Shown here: one piece after another, positions 26,039 through 32,942 of the stretch | How positions within the stretch are numbered: the stretch's first letter is position 1 | Layout of the letters: every line of letters begins with the position of its first letter | From: Jiangella ureilytica | GTDB taxonomy: Bacteria > Actinomycetota > Actinomycetes > Jiangellales > Jiangellaceae | NCBI RefSeq assembly: GCF_004348545.1 | Contig: NZ_SMKL01000029.1 | Coordinates: 1-64,000 of the forward strand | Direction of reading: 5' to 3' | Length of the DNA stretch: 64,000 nucleotides | The notes under the pieces: generated by a model | The model's database searches: none | What the model was told of the DNA's origin: nothing | Seen by the model: the letters and a program-made list of their open reading frames with translations, nothing else | Program-made: the position numbers and the translations under genes

Positions 26039-26611
26039 TCAGGACGGCACGCGCTGACGGTGGCCGCGCACCTTGGCGAGGTTGCCGCAGCGCTGCATCG
26101 AGCACCACCGCCGCCGGCCCGGGCGGGAGGTGTCGACGAGCAGCAGCCCGCAGTCCGCGGCGGCGCAGACCCGGATGCGCCCGGCCAGCGGCCCGCCGAA
26201 CAGATCGATCGCGTCGCGGGCGAGGGTGGAGAGAGCGGCAGGCGCCGTCGGCGCGGCGAACGACACCCCCGGGGTCGACGGCGTCAGCTGCGGCACCAGC
26301 GGAGGCACGGTGGCCGCCGCGTTCAGCACGGCCACGTCGGCGGCGGACACGGAACCGCCCGCGGCCAGTGACCGGGCCCCGACGGCGATGGCCATCCGCA
26401 CCGGCCGCATCGCTGCCAGATCGCCCGGCCCCACCGCCACATCGTCGACCGACAGGATCACCCCGAGCCAGTGCGCCAGGTCGGCGGGCGTGTGGAGGAT
26501 CTCCCACACCGCCCAGTCGCCGTCGCCGCCGGTGTGGCTGAAGTCGAGTGAGACGCGGCCGGTGAGGAAGCGGCGCCGCACGTCGAGGGGAAGCTCTGCC
26601 CGTCCTTGCAT
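26039..26611 (-). CDS. CGNR zinc-finger/ABATE-domain regulator
   Basis: 190 aa. An N-terminal ABATE-like domain (FLTGRVSLDFSHTGG...LAHWLGV) is followed by a C-terminal CGNR-type zinc ribbon (VCAAADCG...WCSMQRCGNLAKVRGHR), where the motif reads CGNL. Such proteins are predicted DNA-binding regulators, often next to small metabolic enzymes. It is divergent to ridA with start codons only 30 nt apart. The ATG at 26611 follows a consensus TATAAT by 6 nt, so the message is probably leaderless and the regulator could control both promoters through the dyad at 26611-26633. Confidence 0.83.
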   Translation of the reverse strand: MQGRAELPLDVRRRFLTGRVSLDFSHTGGDGDWAVWEILHTPADLAHWLGVILSVDDVAVGPGDLAAMRPVRMAIAVGARSLAAGGSVSAADVAVLNAAATVPPLVPQLTPSTPGVSFAAPTAPAALSTLARDAIDLFGGPLAGRIRVCAAADCGLLLVDTSRPGRRRWCSMQRCGNLAKVRGHRQRVPS

Positions 26612-26635
26612 GAAACCATTATAACAGGTTACAGT
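26606..26635. promoter_or_regulatory. Overlapping divergent leaderless promoters with dyad
   Basis: Minus strand: TATAAT (26623-26618), 6 nt before the ATG at 26611. Plus strand: TTGCAT (26606-26611), 18-bp spacer, TACAGT (26630-26635), 6 nt before the ATG at 26642. A dyad at 26611-26633, TGAAACC-N9-GGTTACA (6 of 7 positions paired), spans the minus-strand -10 box and reaches into the plus-strand one. Markedly AT-rich for this genome. Confidence 0.65.
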
Positions 26636-26641
26636 CTCACT

Positions 26642-27040
26642 ATGACGCACATCACACACATCAATCCCGAGTCCATGCACTCCAACCCCGCGTTCTCGCA
26701 GGTCGTGCGGGTCGCGGCGGGAAGCGACCTGGTGTTCGTCGGCGGGCAGAACGGCGTCGACGCCTCTGGGCAGGTCGTCGGACCGGACCTCGCGAGCCAG
26801 ACCCGGCAGGCGGTCACGAACCTGCTGACCTGCCTCGACGCCGCTGGCGCGCAGCCCGAGGACGTGGTGAAGTGGACCATCCTCATCCAGGCCGGCGAGT
26901 CGGTCGAAGAGGGCTTCGCCGCGTTCGGCGAGGTGTGGGGTCAGCGCCCGAACCCGCCCGCCATCACCGCCGCGTTCGTGGCCGCGCTCGGAGTGCCCGG
27001 CGCCCTCGTCGAGATCGAGGCTGTCGCCGCCGTCGGCTAG
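26642..27040 (+). CDS. RidA-family (YjgF/YER057c) protein
   Basis: 132-aa RidA-like protein. Family features are QVVRVAAGSDLVFVGGQNGVD, NLLTCLDAAGAQPEDVVKWTI and PPAITAAFVAALGVPGALVEIEAVA. The Arg that hydrolyses reactive enamines and imines in true RidA (usually in xR near residue 105) is not evident; the position reads PPAIT, so it may belong to another Rid subfamily. The ATG at 26642 is leaderless with TACAGT 6 nt upstream. Paired divergently with the CGNR regulator. Confidence 0.85.
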   Translation: MTHITHINPESMHSNPAFSQVVRVAAGSDLVFVGGQNGVDASGQVVGPDLASQTRQAVTNLLTCLDAAGAQPEDVVKWTILIQAGESVEEGFAAFGEVWGQRPNPPAITAAFVAALGVPGALVEIEAVAAVG

Positions 27041-27043
27041 CGT
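27038..27043 (+). promoter_or_regulatory. -10 box of the DinB gene
   Basis: TAGCGT, 7 nt before the ATG at 27051. The box includes the TAG stop codon of the upstream RidA gene. Confidence 0.45.
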
Positions 27044-27050
27044 GACGGCC

Positions 27051-27635
27051 ATGCCGGACGAGAAGGACACCCTCAAGCGCTACCTGCAGGCCCAGCGCGA
27101 CGCGCTGCTGTGGAAGCTCGACGGGCTGGGCGAGCGCGACGCGCGCTGGCCCATGACGCCCACCGGCACCAACCTGCTGGGGCTGGTCAAACACGTCGGC
27201 AGCATGGAGTACGACTACTTCGGGCTGGTCTTCGACCGTCCCAAGCCCGAGCCGATGCCCTGGCTCGACGACGACGCCGAGGCGAACGCCGACCTCTGGG
27301 CGACGGCGGACCAGTCGATCGAGTGGGTGGTCGGGTTCTACCGTCGCGCCACCGCGCACGCCGACGCCACCATCGACGCGCTAGCGCTCGACGACACCGG
27401 CTCGGTGCCGTGGTGGCCCGAGGAGGGACGGCAGGTCACCCTGCACCAGATCCTCGTGCACATGATCGCCGAGACCGCCCGGCACGCCGGCCACGCCGAC
27501 ATCGTCCGCGAGACCATCGACGGCGCCGCCGGCCTGCGCGACGGCGTCTCCAACCTGCCCGACCAGAACGCGCAGTGGTGGGCCGACTACGTCGAGAGGC
27601 TGAAGCGCACCGCCGAGGAGGCCGCGCGCGACTGA
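27051..27635 (+). CDS. DinB-family (DUF664) four-helix protein
   Basis: 194 aa. DinB/YfiT-like metal-dependent fold: LLGLVKHVGSMEYDYFGLVF gives the first His ligand and LVHMIAETARHAGHADIVRE gives the HxxxH-type pair on the last helices. Members include thiol S-transferases (mycothiol- or bacillithiol-dependent) and uncharacterised proteins; in an actinomycete a mycothiol link is plausible but not shown. ATG at 27051 is chosen over GTG at 27042. Convergent with the ABC exporter gene, 10 nt apart, with no obvious terminator. Confidence 0.85.
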   Translation: MPDEKDTLKRYLQAQRDALLWKLDGLGERDARWPMTPTGTNLLGLVKHVGSMEYDYFGLVFDRPKPEPMPWLDDDAEANADLWATADQSIEWVVGFYRRATAHADATIDALALDDTGSVPWWPEEGRQVTLHQILVHMIAETARHAGHADIVRETIDGAAGLRDGVSNLPDQNAQWWADYVERLKRTAEEAARD

Positions 27636-27645
27636 CGGCGGCCGG

Positions 27646-29412
27646 TCACGCCTGCGCCGTGCCGTGCCACGAGGCCCAGAGCGCGGCATAGGCGCCGCCC
27701 GCGGCGACCAGCTCGTCGTGCGAGCCCAGTTCGACGATCCGCCCGGCCTCCATGACGGCGATCCGGTCGGCGTCGTGGGCGGTGTGCAGGCGGTGCGCGA
27801 TCGCGATCACCGTCCGCCCCGCCAGCACCGCCGCCAGCGACCGCTCCAGGTGCCGCGCCGCCCGCGGGTCCAGCAGCGACGTCGCCTCGTCGAGGATCAG
27901 CGTGTGCGGATCGGCCAGCACGAGCCGGGCCAGCGCCAGCTGCTGTGCCTGCGCGGGCGACAGCTCCACCCCACCGGTACCGACCGCCGTCGACAACCCG
28001 AGAGAAGACGCCCAGGACCACGCGTCGACGGCCCGCAACGCCGATTCCACTGCGGCATCCGAGGCCGACGGCCGCCCCAGCAGCACGTTGTCGCGCAGCG
28101 AGGCGCGGAACACGTGGTGCTCCTGCGTCACCAGCGCGACCTCGGCGCGCAGCTCCTCCAGCGAGAGCGCTCCCACTGGGACGCCGCCGACGGTGATGGT
28201 GCCGGCCCGCGGCGCGTGGATGCCGGCGATCAGCTTCCCGAGCGTCGACTTCCCGGCCCCGGACGGCCCGACGACGGCGAGCCGCTCGCCGGGCGCGATG
28301 CCGAGCGAGACGTCGTGGAGCACGTCGTGTCCGGCCCGGTAGGCGTGGCTCACCCCGCGCAGCTCCACCGCGGCGGACCCAGCGACGACGGCGTCGGCCC
28401 GCGGACCGCGGGACTCACCCGAGGCCGCCGCCGGGGACCGGCCGACGCCGCGCAGCCGGGCCATCGCCGCGCCACCGATCTGCACCTCGTTCAGCCAGAA
28501 CAGCAGCGTGTCGACCGGGATCAGCAGCTGCTGCGTGTACAGCGTCGCGGCGGTCACGGCGGCCAGCGACGCCATGCCGTCGAGGTACAGCAGCCCGCCC
28601 ACGACCAGCGTCGCGACCACCGGCAGCACGAACGCGACGTCGATGGTCGGCAGGTACACCGTGCGCAGGCGCATGGTGTAGTGCTCGGCCGCGGACGACG
28701 CCGCGATGTCGTCGTCGACCCGGGCCGCCCGCCGCCCGCCCAGCCGCAACGCCTCCACCGTCCGGGCGCCGTCGACGGTCTCCGCCAGGCCCTCGGCGAG
28801 CCGCGAGTACGACGCGTTCTCGCGCAGGTAGCCGTCGCGCGCCCGGCGCAGGTACCAGCGCGTCGCCGCCCACAGGATCGGCACCGCGACCAGGCAGGGC
28901 AGCGCCAGCAGCGGCCCGAGCAGCACCAGCCCGCCGAGCGTCAGCACGATCGTCACCGCGCTGATCAGGGTGTCCGGGATCGCGTACCGCACGGCGCGGG
29001 CCAGCAGGTCGACGTCGCGGGTGGTGCGGGTGACGAGGTCGCCGGTGCCGGCCTCCTCGACCGTCCCGAGCGGCAGGGCGAGGACGCCGTCGACGAACTC
29101 CTCGCGCAGCCGGGCCAGCACCCGTTCACCGAGCCGCGCCGACACGAACATCGCCAGCCCGGTCAGCACGGCCTGTGTGGCGACGAAGACGCAGATCAGC
29201 GCGGTCACGCGGCCCACGTCGTCGACGCCGGCGCTGACGGCCTCGACCAGCCGGCCGATCAGCCACGGCCCGGCCAGCCCGGACGCCGCGCCGAGCGAGT
29301 GCAGCGCGACGGCGACGGCCAGCTCCCGCCGGTGCCGCAGCGCCAGCCGGCGGGCGTGGCGGCGCACCTCCCGCACCGACGCGACCGGCAACCCGGGAGA
29401 CGCCTCGTTCAC
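27646..29412 (-). CDS. ABC exporter half-transporter with intact Walker motifs but degenerate signature
   Basis: 588 aa: six membrane helices (about 30-310) and a nucleotide-binding domain (about 345-580). Walker A GPSGAGKST and Walker B TLILDEATSLLD with catalytic Glu are intact, and the switch His is in AIAHRLH. The signature, normally LSGGQ, reads LSPAQ. The partner gene overlaps upstream by 4 nt. In a heterodimer this subunit would supply the nucleotide-binding half of the single competent site, with the partner supplying SGGQ. Substrate unknown; possibly lipids, drugs or a peptide. GTG start at 29412. Confidence 0.88.
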   Translation of the reverse strand: MNEASPGLPVASVREVRRHARRLALRHRRELAVAVALHSLGAASGLAGPWLIGRLVEAVSAGVDDVGRVTALICVFVATQAVLTGLAMFVSARLGERVLARLREEFVDGVLALPLGTVEEAGTGDLVTRTTRDVDLLARAVRYAIPDTLISAVTIVLTLGGLVLLGPLLALPCLVAVPILWAATRWYLRRARDGYLRENASYSRLAEGLAETVDGARTVEALRLGGRRAARVDDDIAASSAAEHYTMRLRTVYLPTIDVAFVLPVVATLVVGGLLYLDGMASLAAVTAATLYTQQLLIPVDTLLFWLNEVQIGGAAMARLRGVGRSPAAASGESRGPRADAVVAGSAAVELRGVSHAYRAGHDVLHDVSLGIAPGERLAVVGPSGAGKSTLGKLIAGIHAPRAGTITVGGVPVGALSLEELRAEVALVTQEHHVFRASLRDNVLLGRPSASDAAVESALRAVDAWSWASSLGLSTAVGTGGVELSPAQAQQLALARLVLADPHTLILDEATSLLDPRAARHLERSLAAVLAGRTVIAIAHRLHTAHDADRIAVMEAGRIVELGSHDELVAAGGAYAALWASWHGTAQA

Positions 29413-31115
29413 GCCGCCCCCTCCTCACGGGCGACCAGCCCGCGGTAACGCGGGTCGGCCAGCAGCGACGCGTGGGTGCCGACGGCGACCGCTCGGCCGC
29501 CGTCGACGAGCACCACCTCGTCGGCGTGGTCGAGCAGGATCGGGCTGGTGGCGAAGACGATGGTGGTCCGCCCGGCCCGGGCGGCGGCCAGGCGGGCGGC
29601 GATGCGGGCCTCGGTGTGGGCGTCGACGGCGCTGGTCGGGTCGACCAGCACCAGCACGTCGGGCGAGGTCAGCACGGCCCGGGCCAGCCGGAGCCGCTGC
29701 TGCTGGCCGCCGGAGAACTCCTTGCCGCCCGCGGTCACGACGGTGTCGAGGCCGTCGGGCAACGCCTCGAGCACGTCCGCCGCCGACGCGACCTCGATGG
29801 CCGCCAGCAACCGCGAGTCATCACCAGCGACAGCGCCGTCCGCCGTCAGCTCCGCCCGCAGCGGCCCGGCGAACAGCTTCGCCTCGTTGCCGGCCACGAG
29901 GATGCGCCGCCGCACCTCGTCCAGCGCCGCGTCGCCCAGCGGCACCCCGCCCCAGGTCACCTCGGACGGGACGTACCGCCCCAGCCGGTCGGCCAGCTCG
30001 GCCGCGTCGGCGGGCGCCGTGCAGGCCACGCCGGTGAACCCGCCAGCCTTCACGACCAGCTCGGACGCCGGGTCCACGAGGTCGCCGCCCACGGGCGGCG
30101 CCGCCGAGCCGCCGCCGTCGATCGACGGCGTCAGCGCCAGCAGCGCGACCACCCGCCGCGCCGCCACGTAGCCCTTCGTCACCGCGCTCGCGAAGACCGT
30201 GATCCGCCGCACCGGCGTCCCCAGGAACACCGCGTAGCCGTAGAACGCGACCAGCTGGCCGGCGGTGAGGTCGCCGGCCAGCGCCGACCGCGCGCCGAGG
30301 AACACGACCAGCGCGACCAGCAGCCCGGGCAGCAGCATCCGCGCGCTCTCGAACACCGCCTCGGCGGCCGCGAGGCGCACGCCGGCGTGCCGGACCCGCT
30401 GGGACTCCGCGTGGAAGCGGCGCGCGAACAGCTCCTCGCCGCCGATGCCGCGCAGGACCCGCAGCCCGCCGACGATGTCGACGGCGTGCGCGCTCAGTTC
30501 CGCCTGCTGGTCGCGCAGCCGCGCCTGCCGGTCGTGCATCGGCCGCAGCAGTGCCCCGACCGCCCAGACCATGACCGGCACCCCGGCCAGGACGACCAGC
30601 CCGAGCTCCCACGACGTCGCGAGCATGACGGCGGCCACCACGCCGATCGCGACGACGGAGCCGATGCCGCGCGAGCTGAGGTCCAGCGCCCGGCCGAGTT
30701 GCAGCACGTCGGCCACACCGACGCTCATGACCTCGCCGGCCGACGTCTTCCGCGGCAGCGTCGCGCCCAGCCGGGCCGCCTGCCGCGTGACCAGCTGCAA
30801 CGTCCGGTACCGCGCCCCGAGCGCGTTGGTCAGCGCGCACCGGTCCTGCAGGATGCCGGCCGCCGCCTGGAGCACTCCCAGCGCCAGCACCACGCCGGCC
30901 CAGAGCAGCAGGTCGCCGCGGTCGCGCCCGGTGAGACCGTCGTCGACGGCGCGGCCCACGGCGTACGGCATCAGCGCCTGCGCCGTCGGCCAGAGACAGC
31001 CGTAGAAGGCGCCCAGCAGGACCACGCCCAGCTGGGTACGTGCCAGCCAGAGCAGGTAGTGGCCGGGGGTCAGGCGGCTCGGCTCACCGGGGTCCGCGTC
31101 GGGGAAGCGCCGCAC
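29409..31115 (-). CDS. ABC exporter half-transporter lacking Walker A and catalytic Glu
   Basis: 568 aa from GTG at 31115 (frame open to 31262). Six membrane helices occupy the first 310 residues. The nucleotide-binding domain has intact signature FSGGQQQRLRLARA, but the Walker A position reads GVACTAPADAAELADRLG with no GxxGxGKS/T, and Walker B reads VLVLVDPTSAVDA, with Pro where the catalytic Glu should be. It therefore cannot hydrolyse ATP by itself and must depend on the 27646 partner, which has the opposite defect. The stop overlaps the partner's start. A TTGCCG-N17-TAGAGT promoter lies just upstream. Confidence 0.88.
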   Translation of the reverse strand: MRRFPDADPGEPSRLTPGHYLLWLARTQLGVVLLGAFYGCLWPTAQALMPYAVGRAVDDGLTGRDRGDLLLWAGVVLALGVLQAAAGILQDRCALTNALGARYRTLQLVTRQAARLGATLPRKTSAGEVMSVGVADVLQLGRALDLSSRGIGSVVAIGVVAAVMLATSWELGLVVLAGVPVMVWAVGALLRPMHDRQARLRDQQAELSAHAVDIVGGLRVLRGIGGEELFARRFHAESQRVRHAGVRLAAAEAVFESARMLLPGLLVALVVFLGARSALAGDLTAGQLVAFYGYAVFLGTPVRRITVFASAVTKGYVAARRVVALLALTPSIDGGGSAAPPVGGDLVDPASELVVKAGGFTGVACTAPADAAELADRLGRYVPSEVTWGGVPLGDAALDEVRRRILVAGNEAKLFAGPLRAELTADGAVAGDDSRLLAAIEVASAADVLEALPDGLDTVVTAGGKEFSGGQQQRLRLARAVLTSPDVLVLVDPTSAVDAHTEARIAARLAAARAGRTTIVFATSPILLDHADEVVLVDGGRAVAVGTHASLLADPRYRGLVAREEGAA

Positions 31116-31125
31116 AAGACACCGG

Positions 31126-31154
31126 ACTCTATCCGCGCAACCACCCGGCGGCAA
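31126..31154 (-). promoter_or_regulatory. Promoter of the ABC exporter operon
   Basis: Minus strand: TTGCCG (31154-31149), 17-bp spacer, TAGAGT (31131-31126), 10 nt before the GTG at 31115; transcript leader only a few nucleotides. Confidence 0.55.
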
Positions 31155-31215
31155 TGCGATTTCGCCCGCACGCGCCCTTGACCGGCACCGCGCCGACCAC
31201 GGACGATCGACAGCG

Positions 31216-31440
31216 ATGAAGATCACGCGCTGGCCGATCGAGTCGTCCGCGGTGCGGACCATGGGCTACGACGCCGAGTCGTCGACGCTGGAGGTCGAGT
31301 TCAGCTCCGGCGACGTGTACCGCTACTACAGCGTCGCTCCCGCGGACGTCGAGGGCCTCATCCTGGCCGACAGCAAGGGCACCTTCATTAACCAGGTCAT
31401 CAAGCCCCGGTACCGGTTCCGTCAGGTCGGCGGGTCCTGA
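31216..31440 (+). CDS. KTSC-domain protein
   Basis: 74 aa, essentially one KTSC domain: SSAVRTMGYDAESSTLEVEF, SGDVYRYYSVAP and SKGTFINQVIKPRYR. KTSC domains bind nucleic acid or accompany lysyl-tRNA-synthetase-like proteins; stand-alone copies are of unknown role. ATG at 31216, with no clear Shine-Dalgarno site. Divergent from the ABC exporter. Confidence 0.82.
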   Translation: MKITRWPIESSAVRTMGYDAESSTLEVEFSSGDVYRYYSVAPADVEGLILADSKGTFINQVIKPRYRFRQVGGS

Positions 31441-31447
31441 CGCCGGC

Positions 31448-31630
31448 TCAGAGGGCGACGAGCGCGTCGAGGGCAGGTTGCTCATCCACAGCAGCGGCTC
31501 GGCCCGTGCCAGCCGCAGCCGCTCCAGCGCCGCGACCGGTCCGATCCCGAACCGCCGCTGGAACGCCCCGGCACAGGGTCGAGACTGACACCGCGGCGGC
31601 GGCCGCGAGCCGCTCCAGCGGCGCGGATGC
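31448..31630 (-). pseudogene. Remnant of an AraC-family regulator
   Basis: In one minus-strand frame APLERLAAAAAVSVSTL (first helix-turn-helix), and in the neighbouring frame AFQRRFGIGPVAALERLRLA and AEPLLWMSNLP, together rebuild the typical AraC C-terminal DNA-binding sequence. At least one frameshift near 31575 and a truncation (the second helix-turn-helix is missing) make it non-functional. It lies directly upstream of, and divergent to, the LacI regulator, so it may be a decayed earlier regulator of that locus. Confidence 0.6.
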
Positions 31631-31708
31631 GACGTCTTGACGGTTCGTGAAGCGTCCGCGTACTCTCGACGCCACCGCATCTAATACGTATGAACGGAGA
31701 AATGGGAC

Positions 31709-32791
31709 GTGCCACCCCAGGGGCGACGACGGCGGCCGACGCAGGTCGACATCGCGCGCCGCGCCGGCGTCTCTCAGGCCACCGTCTCGCTGGTCATCAG
31801 TGGCGGTGCGGCCAGCGACCAGATCGCCGAGTCGACGCGGCAGGCCGTCCTCGCGGCCGCGGCGGAGCTCGGCTATGCGGCCAACGTCGCGGCCCGCAGC
31901 CTCAAGGGCGGGCGCAACCGCCTGCTCGGCCTCTACACGTTCGAGCCGGTGTTCCCGACCGACCGGCGCGACTTCTACTACCCGTTCCTCCTGGGGGTGG
32001 AGGAGGAGACCGCGGCCCAGGGCTACGACCTGCTGCTGTTCAGCTCGGTCACCTCGTCGCCCGACCGGTCCATCTACGCCGGCGGCGCCAACCGGCTCAA
32101 GCTCGCCGACGGCTGCGTCCTGCTCGGACGCAACGTCCGCCGCGAAGATCTGAACGCGCTGGTCCATGAGGACTTCCCGTTCGTCTTCATCGGCCGCCGC
32201 GAGGTCGACGAAGGCGAGATCAGCTACGTCGGGGCCGACTACGTCGCCGCCACCAGGGCCATGGTCGCCGAGCTTCACCGGCTCGGTCACCGGCGCATCC
32301 TCTACCTGCGTGCCATCGAGGACACCGAGCCGACCCGCGACCGCGAGCAGGGCTACCGCGAGGGCCTGGCCGCTGCCGGCCTCGAGGTCGACGAGCGGCT
32401 CATCCAGGGCCTCGCCGACCCCGCCGACCTGTCCGCCGAGCACGTCCGGCACTGGATCGGCGCCTACGGCGTCACCGCGATCCTGGTCGAGCCGACCGAG
32501 GACAACCGGCTGGTCGACGCGCTGACGGCGATGACCGACGGCGAGCGGGTGCGCTTCCCCGAGGACTGCTCGATCGCCCTCCTCGGTGAGCCGTCGTCGT
32601 GGACCCCGGAGCCGCGCGACTGGACCCGGTTCTCGCTGCCGCGTGCCCAGATGGGCCGCGAGGCGGTCCGCATGCTGGTCGACCTGCTCGGTGACGCGCA
32701 GTCCACGTCGCGGCAGGTCAGCATCCCGTGCACGTTCGTCCCCGGCGACTCCATCGGCCCGGCCCCCCGCACCGGGGGAGCAAACGCATGA
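31709..32791 (+). CDS. LacI-family transcriptional regulator
   Basis: 360 aa. The N-terminal helix-turn-helix is TQVDIARRAGVSQATVSLVI (about residues 11-30), followed by the hinge (RSLKGGRNRLLGLY) and a periplasmic-binding-like effector domain. GTG at 31709 with GGAGA about 9 nt upstream. An ATACGTAT palindrome at 31684-31691 in the leader is a possible autoregulatory site. Its stop overlaps the ATG of a small broken ORF that in turn overlaps the hydrolase gene, so it heads the 31.7-39.1 kb sugar cluster and presumably represses it until a sugar binds. Confidence 0.92.
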   Translation: MPPQGRRRRPTQVDIARRAGVSQATVSLVISGGAASDQIAESTRQAVLAAAAELGYAANVAARSLKGGRNRLLGLYTFEPVFPTDRRDFYYPFLLGVEEETAAQGYDLLLFSSVTSSPDRSIYAGGANRLKLADGCVLLGRNVRREDLNALVHEDFPFVFIGRREVDEGEISYVGADYVAATRAMVAELHRLGHRRILYLRAIEDTEPTRDREQGYREGLAAAGLEVDERLIQGLADPADLSAEHVRHWIGAYGVTAILVEPTEDNRLVDALTAMTDGERVRFPEDCSIALLGEPSSWTPEPRDWTRFSLPRAQMGREAVRMLVDLLGDAQSTSRQVSIPCTFVPGDSIGPAPRTGGANA

Positions 32792-32942
32792 TCCGCGTCG
32801 GCCTCCGGCGGCCGCTCATCGGGGTCTTCGTCATGGGGGGCTCGCGAACCTGCGGGACACCCGGCTCGACCGCGCATCCGGATGGAGGGCGCGTCGTGAC
32901 GCCGCGCTCGACCTCGACGAGGCCGGGTCGGTGACCCGATGA
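32788..32942 (+). pseudogene. Small ORF split by a frameshift at a G tract
   Basis: The ATG at 32788 overlaps the lacI stop (ATGA). As sequenced, that frame runs to 32934 (48 aa). At the G6 tract 32835-32840, adding one base moves into a frame that reads LANLRDTRLDRASGWRARRD and ends with TGA at 32940-32942, overlapping the next gene's ATG (again ATGA). Coupling at both ends makes a 51-codon gene plausible, with a frameshift by mutation, sequencing error or programmed slippage. No family recognised. Confidence 0.4.
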
